Shown here piece after piece: positions 24,280 through 30,904 of a stretch of DNA of 64,000 nt. The notes under the pieces were generated by a model that was not told where the DNA came from, did no database searches, and saw nothing but the letters and a program-made list of their open reading frames with translations. The DNA comes from Streptomyces albireticuli (GTDB taxonomy: Bacteria; Actinomycetota; Actinomycetes; Streptomycetales; Streptomycetaceae). Positions within the stretch are counted from its first letter, which is position 1. Each line of letters opens with the position of its first letter. Position numbers and translations under genes: made by a program. The DNA lies in the NCBI RefSeq assembly GCF_002192455.1, contig NZ_CP021744.1:4556001-4620000 (forward strand), read 5' to 3'.

Positions 24280-25623
24280 TTGAGCAAGACCGCCGACAAG
24301 GGCACTCACGCGCACACCGACGTGGCGAGGGACGACGAGCGCCTCTGGTCGGTGGAGGAGCACCTCGGGGACATCCTGGACCGGATCCGGCCGCTGGAGC
24401 CGATCGAGCTCCAGATCCTGGACGCGCAGGGCTGCGTCCTGGTCGAGGACGTCACCGTGCCGCTCGCCCTGCCCCCCTTCGACAACAGCTCCATGGACGG
24501 CTACGCCGTCCGCACGGCCGACGTCGAGGGCGCGAGCGAGGAGTTCCCGGCGGTCCTGACCGTCATCGGCGACGTGGCCGCGGGCAGCGGCGAGCTGCCC
24601 ACCGTCGGCCCCGGCGAGGCCGCCCGGATCATGACCGGCGCGCCCCTGCCCCCCGGCGCCGAGGCCGTCGTCCCCGTGGAGTGGACCGACGGCGGCACGG
24701 GCGGCGGCCCCGCCTCCGCCATGGCCGCCCACAGCGCCGACCCCGACGGCGCCACGGGCGAGGTCCGCGTGCACCGCCCGGTGGCCGCCCGCGGGCACGT
24801 CCGCGCCCGGGGCAGCGACGTCACCGCCGGGGAGCTCGCGCTCGCCGCCGGCACGGTCCTCGGCCCGCCGCAGATCGGCCTCCTCGCGGCCATCGGCAGA
24901 GCCACCGTGCGGGTCCGCCCCCGCCCCCGCGTCGTCGTCATGTCGACCGGCAGCGAGCTCGCCCCGCCCGGCGAGACCCTCACCCCCGGCCGCATCCACG
25001 ACTCCAACAGCTTCGCCCTGGCCGCCTGCGCCCGCGACGCCGGAGCCATCGCCTACCGCGTCGGCGCCGTCGACGACGACGCCGAGACCCTGCGCTCCAC
25101 CCTGGAGGACCAGCTCATCCGGGCCGACGCCGTGGTCACCAGCGGCGGCGTCAGCGTCGGCGCCTACGACGTGGTCAAGGAGACCCTCTCCGAGCTGGCC
25201 GGCGACGAGGGCAGCGTCTCCTTCCGCAAGCTGGCCATGCAGCCCGGCAAGCCGCAGGGCTTCGGCCGCATCGGCCCCGACCGGACGCCCCTGTTCGCCC
25301 TGCCGGGCAACCCCGTCAGCGCGTACGTCTCCTTCGAGCTCTTCGTCCGGCCCGCCGTCCGCGCCCTCATGGGCCTCGACCCCTTCGACCGTCCCACCGT
25401 GCGCGCGGTCTGCGCCGACGCGGTCGCCTCCTCGCCGAAGGGCCGCCGGCAGTATCTGCGCGCCCGCCACGAGGACGGCACGGTCAGGGTCGTCGGCGGG
25501 GCGGGCTCGCACCTCGTCAAGGCCCTCGCCGACGCCAACGCCCTGATAGTCGTCCCCGAGGCGACGACGGCCGTCGACGCCGGCACCGAGCTCGACGTGG
25601 TCCTCCTCGACCGGACTCCCTGA
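24280..25623 (+). CDS. glp: Gephyrin-like molybdotransferase Glp (MoeA family)
   Basis: 447 residues from TTG 24280 with GAGGAG inside the end of galU. MoeA domains in order: N-terminal linker (LPPFDNSSMDGYAVR), domain II insertion, MPT-binding domain (VVMSTGSELAPPGE, TSGGVSVGAYDVVKE, LPGNPVSAYVSFELF), and a C-terminal beta barrel. The location beside sepX/glpR identifies it with actinobacterial Glp. In Corynebacterium, Glp binds FtsZ and the membrane receptor GlpR to link division and polar growth, besides any Moco role. The domain II insert is Gly/Ala/Asp rich and longer than in E. coli MoeA. Confidence 0.92.
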   Translation: MSKTADKGTHAHTDVARDDERLWSVEEHLGDILDRIRPLEPIELQILDAQGCVLVEDVTVPLALPPFDNSSMDGYAVRTADVEGASEEFPAVLTVIGDVAAGSGELPTVGPGEAARIMTGAPLPPGAEAVVPVEWTDGGTGGGPASAMAAHSADPDGATGEVRVHRPVAARGHVRARGSDVTAGELALAAGTVLGPPQIGLLAAIGRATVRVRPRPRVVVMSTGSELAPPGETLTPGRIHDSNSFALAACARDAGAIAYRVGAVDDDAETLRSTLEDQLIRADAVVTSGGVSVGAYDVVKETLSELAGDEGSVSFRKLAMQPGKPQGFGRIGPDRTPLFALPGNPVSAYVSFELFVRPAVRALMGLDPFDRPTVRAVCADAVASSPKGRRQYLRARHEDGTVRVVGGAGSHLVKALADANALIVVPEATTAVDAGTELDVVLLDRTP

Positions 25624-25671
25624 CACGCTGCCGATACGGTGTCTGCCCACAAGGACCGGATCAGGAGAACG

Positions 25672-26178
25672 ATGAGCAGCGCCCAGGACCCCAGCCTCAC
25701 CCATCTGGACAGCGCGGGGGCGGCCCGCATGGTCGACGTCTCGGCCAAGCCCGTCACCGCCCGCACGGCCCGCGCGAGCGGCCGGGTCCTCGTCTCCCCG
25801 GAGGTCGTGCGGCTGCTGCGCGGCGAGGGCGTGCCCAAGGGCGACGCCCTGGCCACCGCCCGGATCGCGGGGATCATGGGCGCCAAGCGCACCCCCGACC
25901 TCATCCCGCTCTGCCACCCCCTCTCCGTGGCCGGCGCGAAGGTCGACCTGACGGTCACCGACGACGCCGTCGAGATCAGCGCCACCGTGAAGACCACCGA
26001 CCGCACGGGCGTCGAGATGGAGGCCCTGACCGCGGTCTCCGTGGCCGCCCTGACCGTCGTCGACATGGTGAAGGCCGTCGACAAGGCCGCCGTCATCACG
26101 GACGTGAGGGTCGAGGAGAAGACGGGCGGCAAGTCCGGCGACTACGCGCGCGCCGCGCGGGACGGGAGCGGGGCGTGA
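25672..26178 (+). CDS. moaC: Cyclic pyranopterin monophosphate synthase MoaC
   Basis: 168 residues from ATG 25672 with CAGGAG 5 nt upstream. Family motifs: THLDSAGAARMVDVSAKPVT, KGDALATARIAGIMGAKRTP, IPLCHPL (active-site Cys-His), TGVEMEALTAVSVAALTVVDMVKAVDK. It converts 3',8-cyclo-GTP to cPMP, the first stable intermediate of molybdenum cofactor synthesis. Its stop overlaps the mog start by GTGA. Confidence 0.97.
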   Translation: MSSAQDPSLTHLDSAGAARMVDVSAKPVTARTARASGRVLVSPEVVRLLRGEGVPKGDALATARIAGIMGAKRTPDLIPLCHPLSVAGAKVDLTVTDDAVEISATVKTTDRTGVEMEALTAVSVAALTVVDMVKAVDKAAVITDVRVEEKTGGKSGDYARAARDGSGA

Positions 26179-26735
26179 GCACCCGCCCGGAGGGGGCGCG
26201 GCCCCCGAGCGACGAGCGGCCGGACGGCGCGCGCCCCCCGGGCCCGTACCGCGCCCTCGTCGTCACCGCGTCCAACCGCGCCGCCGCCGGGGTCTACGCC
26301 GACCGGGGCGGCCCGCTCCTCGCGGCCGGCCTGACGGAGCTCGGCCTCGCGGTCGACGGGCCGCGCGTCGTCCCCGACGGCGACCCCGTCGAGGCCGCCC
26401 TGCGGGAGGCCGTCGCGGCGGCGTACGACCTCGTGGTCACCACGGGCGGCACCGGCATCTCGCCCACCGACCGCACCCCCGACGCCACCCGCCGCGTCCT
26501 CGACTACGACATCCCGGGCATCCCCGAGGCCTTGCGCGCCGAAGGGCTGGCGAAGGTCCCCACCGCCGCGCTCTCCCGGGGCCTCGCCGGGGTGGCCGGC
26601 CGCACCCTGATCGTGAACCTCCCGGGCTCGACGGGCGGGGTCCGCGACGGCCTGGCCGTGCTGGGCCGGCTGCTGCCGCACGCCCTGGACCAGGTCCACG
26701 GCGGTGACCACCCCAGACCCGGGAGCCCGAGCTGA
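26175..26735 (+). CDS. MogA/MoaB-type molybdopterin adenylyltransferase
   Basis: 186 residues from GTG 26175 overlapping the moaC stop. After a Pro/Arg-rich tail of about 22 residues: ALVVTASNRAAAGVYADRGG, TTGGTGISPTDRTPDAT (the MPT-binding loop) and LIVNLPGSTGGVRDGL. It should adenylylate molybdopterin before Mo insertion. MogA and MoaB types are not separable here. It is coupled to the next gene by a CTGA overlap. Confidence 0.93.
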   Translation: MSTRPEGARPPSDERPDGARPPGPYRALVVTASNRAAAGVYADRGGPLLAAGLTELGLAVDGPRVVPDGDPVEAALREAVAAAYDLVVTTGGTGISPTDRTPDATRRVLDYDIPGIPEALRAEGLAKVPTAALSRGLAGVAGRTLIVNLPGSTGGVRDGLAVLGRLLPHALDQVHGGDHPRPGSPS

Positions 26736-27367
26736 GCGCCGTCTGGCCCGCCGAGCTGGCCGACGGCGACGTCCTGCTGCGCCCGATCCGGCTGCGCGAC
26801 CAGCACGCCTGGCGCGAGGTCAACCGGCGCAACCGCGACTGGCTGCGCCCCTGGGAGGCCACCATCCCGCCGCCCCCGCCGGGCGGCCCGGTCACCCAGC
26901 GCCCCACGTACCGGCAGATGGTCCGCCATCTGCGGGCCGAGGCGCACGCGGGGCGGATGCTGCCCTTCGTCATCGAGTACCAGGGACGGCTGGCCGGACA
27001 GCTGACCGTCGCGGGGATCACCTGGGGCTCGATGTGCTCGGCCCACGTCGGCTACTGGGTGGACGCGGCCGTCGCGGGCCGGGGCGTGATGCCGACGTCC
27101 GTCGCGCTCGCCGTCGACCACTGCTTCCGCGCCCTGGGGCTGCACCGGGTGGAGGTCTGCATCCGGCCGGAGAACCTGCCGAGCCGCCGGGTGGTGGAGA
27201 AGCTGGGGTTCCGCGAGGAGGGGCTGCGGCCCCGCTATCTGCACATCGACGGCGCCTGGCGCGACCACCTCGTCTACGCCCTGACGGCGGAGGAGACGGG
27301 GGACGGGCTGCTGGCGCGCTGGCACCGTTCGCGGCCGGGGACCCGCTCGGCCGGCAGTGCCGAATAG
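26732..27367 (+). CDS. GNAT N-acetyltransferase (RimJ/RimL-like)
   Basis: 211 residues if started at CTG 26732, which overlaps the mog stop as CTGA and has GGGAG 6 nt upstream. An in-frame TGA at 26705 rules out earlier starts, and the first ATG (26918) would delete conserved LLRPIRLRDQHAWREVNRRN. Acetyl-CoA motifs: YWVDAAVAGRGVMPTSVALA, LHRVEVCIRPENLPSRRVVEKLGF and EGLRPRYLHIDGAWRDHLVYA, as in ribosomal-protein alanine acetyltransferases. In mycobacteria rimJ (Rv0995) takes this place between moeA1 and the GlpR homologue. Substrate inferred only from the family. Confidence 0.88.
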   Translation: MSAVWPAELADGDVLLRPIRLRDQHAWREVNRRNRDWLRPWEATIPPPPPGGPVTQRPTYRQMVRHLRAEAHAGRMLPFVIEYQGRLAGQLTVAGITWGSMCSAHVGYWVDAAVAGRGVMPTSVALAVDHCFRALGLHRVEVCIRPENLPSRRVVEKLGFREEGLRPRYLHIDGAWRDHLVYALTAEETGDGLLARWHRSRPGTRSAGSAE

Positions 27368-27405
27368 GAAAAACAAACCGAACAAGAAAACGAATAAACG
27401 TTCGA

Positions 27406-27420
27406 AATTGACTGTCAATT
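27406..27420. promoter_or_regulatory. Palindrome in the AT-rich sepX upstream region
   Basis: AATTGAC-T-GTCAATT is a perfect 7-1-7 palindrome about 125 nt upstream of sepX, within a stretch (27360-27480) that is far less GC-rich than the window. A GACAC (27488-27492), the WhiA core motif, lies nearby. Candidate developmental control region. Confidence 0.4.
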
Positions 27421-27543
27421 GACGGTATTCGAGTGATCTCGGCCCCAACAATCACAAAAAAAGTTCGAGATATCAGCCGGATCGTGCGACACACCGGGCC
27501 AATTGGCGGAATCCCTCGCGTGGACCCCTCTACGGTGTGAACT

Positions 27544-28635
27544 GTGAGCAGCAGCGGCCTCATCTACGCAGTCATCGTCGGGGCCTGGGCCGCCTACTTG
27601 GTGCCGATGTGGCTCCGTAGGCAGGACGAGCTCAATGAGGCCCGTCCGACGGAACGCTTCAGCACCGCCATCCGGCTCTTGTCCGGACGGGCGGGAATGG
27701 AGCGCCGTTACGCCAAGGACCTGGAAGGGCGCGCCTCCGACGACGCGCCGGCCCCAGCCGAGCCCGCGGAGCCGGAGGCCCGCGTGCCCGAGCCGGACAC
27801 GCCGACCGAAATGGTCGACGTCCGGCCCTTCGCCATGCCCTCTTCCGGGCCGGCGGCGGGCCGGCCGTCCGCGGCGGCGTCCGGCGGACAGGCCCCCGGC
27901 TCCGGCGCGTCCGGCGCGGCGGCCGCCTCCGCGGCGGCCGAGCGCGCCCGGCGCTCGAAGGTCCTCGCGCGCCGCCGCCGCACCACCGTGATCCTCTTCC
28001 TGGCCTTCACCATCGGCGCGGTCGTCGCGGGCGTGGGCGGGCTGGCGTTCCTCTGGGTCCCGGCGGCACCGGCCCTGCTGCTCAGCGCGTACATCATCTA
28101 TCTGCGGATCCAGGAGCGGCGCCGGTTCGCCTTCACCATGGACCAGCGCCGTGCCGAACTGGCCGCCCAGCGGCTCCGTGAGGGCCGCCCCCGCCCTCAC
28201 GCGGCGGCGCCGGACCCCGTGACCGCCGCCGCCCCCGTTGACACCGTCTCCCACCCGGCGCCCACACCGCCGCCGGTGCCCGAGCCCTCGGTGACGGCGG
28301 ACCGCCGCGCGCTCGTCGAGCAGACGGACCACGCGGAGTGGGTCGACCAGCAGCGCGACCGGCGCGCCGGCGGCGAGGGCTGGGAGCCTGTGCCCGTGCC
28401 GCTGCCGACGTACGTCACCGCGCCGGTCGCCCCGCGCGGCGCCGAGAGCGTCGACCTCGGCGCGCCCGACACCTGGAGTTCCGCCCGCTCCAGCACCGCC
28501 GAACCGGCCGCCGCCCCCGCGCCCGCGCAGGAGCGCCGCCCGGCCCGCGGCCGCCGCCGCCCCCGCGAGCGCGGCCGCACCCCCCTCTTCGACCAGTACG
28601 CGGAGGACGGCCGCCCCCGCGCGGCCAACGAGTGA
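27544..28635 (+). CDS. sepX: Divisome membrane protein SepX/GlpR
   Basis: 363 residues from GTG 27544. An N-terminal membrane segment (GLIYAVIVGAWAAYLVPMWL, about 4-23) is followed by the conserved R-R-x-D-E-L-x-E-A-R-x-T-E-R-F-S and R-R-Y-A-K-D. Then comes a Pro/Ala-rich disordered stretch, a two-helix hairpin (about 147-188, ILFLAFTIGAVVAGVGG...) and a long Pro/Ala/Arg-rich tail with HAEWVDQQ. This is the actinobacterial protein called SepX in Streptomyces and GlpR in Corynebacterium, where it anchors Glp to the division site. The nearby glp gene supports the assignment. Confidence 0.9.
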   Translation: MSSSGLIYAVIVGAWAAYLVPMWLRRQDELNEARPTERFSTAIRLLSGRAGMERRYAKDLEGRASDDAPAPAEPAEPEARVPEPDTPTEMVDVRPFAMPSSGPAAGRPSAAASGGQAPGSGASGAAAASAAAERARRSKVLARRRRTTVILFLAFTIGAVVAGVGGLAFLWVPAAPALLLSAYIIYLRIQERRRFAFTMDQRRAELAAQRLREGRPRPHAAAPDPVTAAAPVDTVSHPAPTPPPVPEPSVTADRRALVEQTDHAEWVDQQRDRRAGGEGWEPVPVPLPTYVTAPVAPRGAESVDLGAPDTWSSARSSTAEPAAAPAPAQERRPARGRRRPRERGRTPLFDQYAEDGRPRAANE

Positions 28636-28725
28636 CCGGGGCCGTCCGCGACCCCCGCCGCTGACCAGCGGGGGAGCGGATTTCCAAGCACCCGTATGGA
28701 GGTGCTAGAGTTTCACTCGTTGCAA

Positions 28726-28799
28726 GGGCCTGTGGCGCAGTCTGGTAGCGCACCTCGTTCGCATCGAGGGGGTCTGGGGTTCAAATCCCCACAGGTCCA
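28726..28799 (+). tRNA. tRNA-Ala (CGC)
   Basis: A 74-nt cloverleaf folds without gaps: 7-bp acceptor with one G-U, 4-bp D stem, 5-bp anticodon stem with loop TTCGCAT (anticodon CGC), 5-nt variable loop, 5-bp T stem with TTCAAAT, and discriminator A. No CCA is encoded. It reads alanine GCG codons, abundant in this genome. Confidence 0.97.
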
Positions 28800-28837
28800 C
28801 CGCAGCGCCTCTCCCGGGTCCGCCCGGGAAAGGCTGA

Positions 28838-28876
28838 CGAAATCCCGTCCGATCATCACGATCGGGCGGGATTTCG
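28838..28876 (+). terminator. Terminator of the tRNA gene
   Basis: 17-bp stem (28838-28854 and 28860-28876) with one wobble pair and a 5-nt loop, followed by TCGTTGT; it lies 38 nt after the tRNA. Confidence 0.8.
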
Positions 28877-28934
28877 TCGTTGTGGGGCCTGTTGAGGTGT
28901 CCGACGCGCCGAAGTCCCTGAAAGCCCGGCACAT

Positions 28935-29825
28935 TCACCCGGCGGCGGGGGAGTTTGTGACAGAGGTCACGAATTCCTGATGGAGGGTCGGCGACGCGGC
29001 GAGGAAGCCCTCGGAGCGAGCGTTCCAGGGGCCGCCGGCCGCGTCCGTGACCGTGGCGCCGGCCTCGCGGGCGATGAGCGCGCCCGGCAGCAGATTGGTG
29101 GCGTCGGGCCCGTACGACCAGAAGGCGTCGAGGTGGCCCGAGGCGACATGGGCGACCTGGAGCGACGTCGGCCCGAGGTTGCGCACGGCCAGGACGTGGC
29201 CCAGGGCCGCGCCCAGCGAGCCGCCGGCCCGGCGGGCGGCCTCCGGCCGGCGGTCCGCGAACGGCGGATGGCTCGTGGCGACGACGGCGGCGGACAGTGC
29301 CCGGCGCGAGGGCCGCACCGGACGGGAGCCCAGGCGGGCGCCGCCGCCGAGGGTCGCGGTGTACGTCATGCCCTGGAGCGGCGCGTGCAGCACCGCGAGG
29401 ACGGGGACGCCGTCGCGCAGCAGGGTCACCGAGACGCACCAGTGCGGCAGGCCCTGGAGGTACTGCACGGCGCCGTCGGTCGCGTCGCACAGCCACCACT
29501 CGCCCTCGTCGGGGATCCCGCCCCCGAACTCGTCGGTGAGCAGGCCCGCCTGGGGCCGGAGCGCGCCCAGCCGGTCGTGGAGGAGGGCCGCCGCGGGCTC
29601 GTCGTAGGAGCGGAACGCGGCGGCGAGCGAGGCCAGGTCGGTGGCGGGGGAGGGCTCCGCCGGCCTGCGGTCGGCGAGGAGGGTGCCCGCGGCGCGGGCG
29701 GCGTCGACGGCGGCGGGGAGGAGGCGGGCGAGGTCCGGGGCCGGGCGTGTGGGCGCGGTCGTCGCGGTCTTGGTGGGAGCGGTCTGCGAGGGCGTGGTGT
29801 TCGAGGGCGTCGTGTTCGCGGTCAT
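28935..29825 (-). CDS. Inositol monophosphatase family protein, atypical active site
   Basis: 296 residues, the family length, after a Thr/Pro-rich disordered start (1-28). The fold signature is visible as LLTDEFGG (acidic pair), WWLCDATDGAVQYLQG at the place of the usual D-P-x-D-G-T, and a late REAGATVTD. Both Asp of the metal motif (114, 117) are kept, but Pro and the final Thr are replaced (D-A-T-D-G-A) and the second metal motif lacks the usual W-D-x-A-A/G. It probably dephosphorylates a sugar or inositol phosphate with changed specificity, or has lost activity. Confidence 0.75.
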   Translation of the reverse strand: MTANTTPSNTTPSQTAPTKTATTAPTRPAPDLARLLPAAVDAARAAGTLLADRRPAEPSPATDLASLAAAFRSYDEPAAALLHDRLGALRPQAGLLTDEFGGGIPDEGEWWLCDATDGAVQYLQGLPHWCVSVTLLRDGVPVLAVLHAPLQGMTYTATLGGGARLGSRPVRPSRRALSAAVVATSHPPFADRRPEAARRAGGSLGAALGHVLAVRNLGPTSLQVAHVASGHLDAFWSYGPDATNLLPGALIAREAGATVTDAAGGPWNARSEGFLAASPTLHQEFVTSVTNSPAAG

Positions 29826-29895
29826 GGCGGATGTCTACCGAGCGAGCGCCCCGAACCGGCCCTGGAGGGCCCGGATGTGGCGGATAGTGGAAAGC

Positions 29896-30891
29896 ATGGA
29901 TACCTCAGTGGCGGATCCCGCCAAGGTGCTGGATCCCCTCGACCGCCGGATCGTCTCCGCCCTCCAGATCGACGGGCGCGCCGAGACCCGGCTGATGGCG
30001 GAGGTCCTCGGCGTCTCCGCCCGTACGGTCGCGCGCAGGCTGGCCCGGATGCGGGAGGCCGGCCTGCTGCGGGTGACACGGATGCCGGACCCCAAGGGCA
30101 CCGGCGCGGTCGGGGCGCTCGTCCTGCGCGTACGGGTGCTGCGCGGGAAGGTCGAGACGCTCGCGGACGCGCTGGCCGCCCGCCCCGACGTGCCGTTCGT
30201 CGACATCCTGATGGGCGGTGAGGAGATCGGCGCCGTGGTCGTCCCGACCGCCGGGGACCGCGACCGGTTGCTCTACCGGCAGCTGCCCGCCACCCGGGCG
30301 GTCGCCGAGAGCACCGTCCACGCCGTCCTGCACGTCCACGCCGACGCGGCGCAGTGGCGGGCCGGCTGGCTGGACGACGGGGAGGTGGCGGCGCTGACCC
30401 CGGAGGATCCCGGTCCGCCGGCCGGTGACGCGTACGCCGCCGGTGACGCGTACGCCCCCGACGCCCTGGACCTGCGGCTGCTCGCCGTCCTCGACCAGGA
30501 CGCCCGGCTGCCCGGCGCCGCGCTCGCCGCCGAGCTGGGCGCCCCCGAGTCCACCGTGCGCCGCCGGCTGCGGCGGCTGACCGGCGCCGGGCTGCTGCGG
30601 ACCCATGTCGGCGTCGACCCGCGCCTGCTGGGCATGGCCGTCGACGCCAACCTGTGGCTGGAGGTGCCGCCCGCCCGGCTGGCCGAGGCGGGCCGGGTGC
30701 TCGCCGCGCATCCGCGGGTGCACGGCGTGCTGGCGACGAGCGGTCCCGCCAACCTCCTGGTGGCGCTCTTCTGCGAGGACCTCGGCGGGCTGTACCGCTT
30801 CACCACCGAGGTCCTGGCCCCCCTCGGCATCGCGCGGGCGGAGACGACGGTGGTGGGACGGGCGGTCAAGCGGGCGGGCGTGCGGCTCTGA
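29896..30891 (+). CDS. Lrp/AsnC-family regulator with two HTH/RAM units
   Basis: 331 residues from ATG 29896 (GGAAAG upstream). The first AsnC helix-turn-helix is LDPLDRRIVSALQIDGRAE...SARTVARRLARMREAGLLRV (about 15-60). The second half starts with LDLRLLAVLDQDARLPG...PESTVRRRLRRLTGAGLLR (about 193-240). Each is followed by a ligand-binding alpha-beta segment, so it is a tandem duplication of the usual 150-residue Lrp. Such proteins regulate amino acid or efflux genes. It is divergent from the phosphatase gene and may control it. Confidence 0.88.
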   Translation: MDTSVADPAKVLDPLDRRIVSALQIDGRAETRLMAEVLGVSARTVARRLARMREAGLLRVTRMPDPKGTGAVGALVLRVRVLRGKVETLADALAARPDVPFVDILMGGEEIGAVVVPTAGDRDRLLYRQLPATRAVAESTVHAVLHVHADAAQWRAGWLDDGEVAALTPEDPGPPAGDAYAAGDAYAPDALDLRLLAVLDQDARLPGAALAAELGAPESTVRRRLRRLTGAGLLRTHVGVDPRLLGMAVDANLWLEVPPARLAEAGRVLAAHPRVHGVLATSGPANLLVALFCEDLGGLYRFTTEVLAPLGIARAETTVVGRAVKRAGVRL

Positions 30892-30904
30892 GGCCCGGCC
30901 GGGG

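Noticed and set aside
28696..28980. A 94-codon plus-strand frame at the tRNA
   Set aside because: It reads through a perfect tRNA-Ala and its terminator, so it is not a gene.
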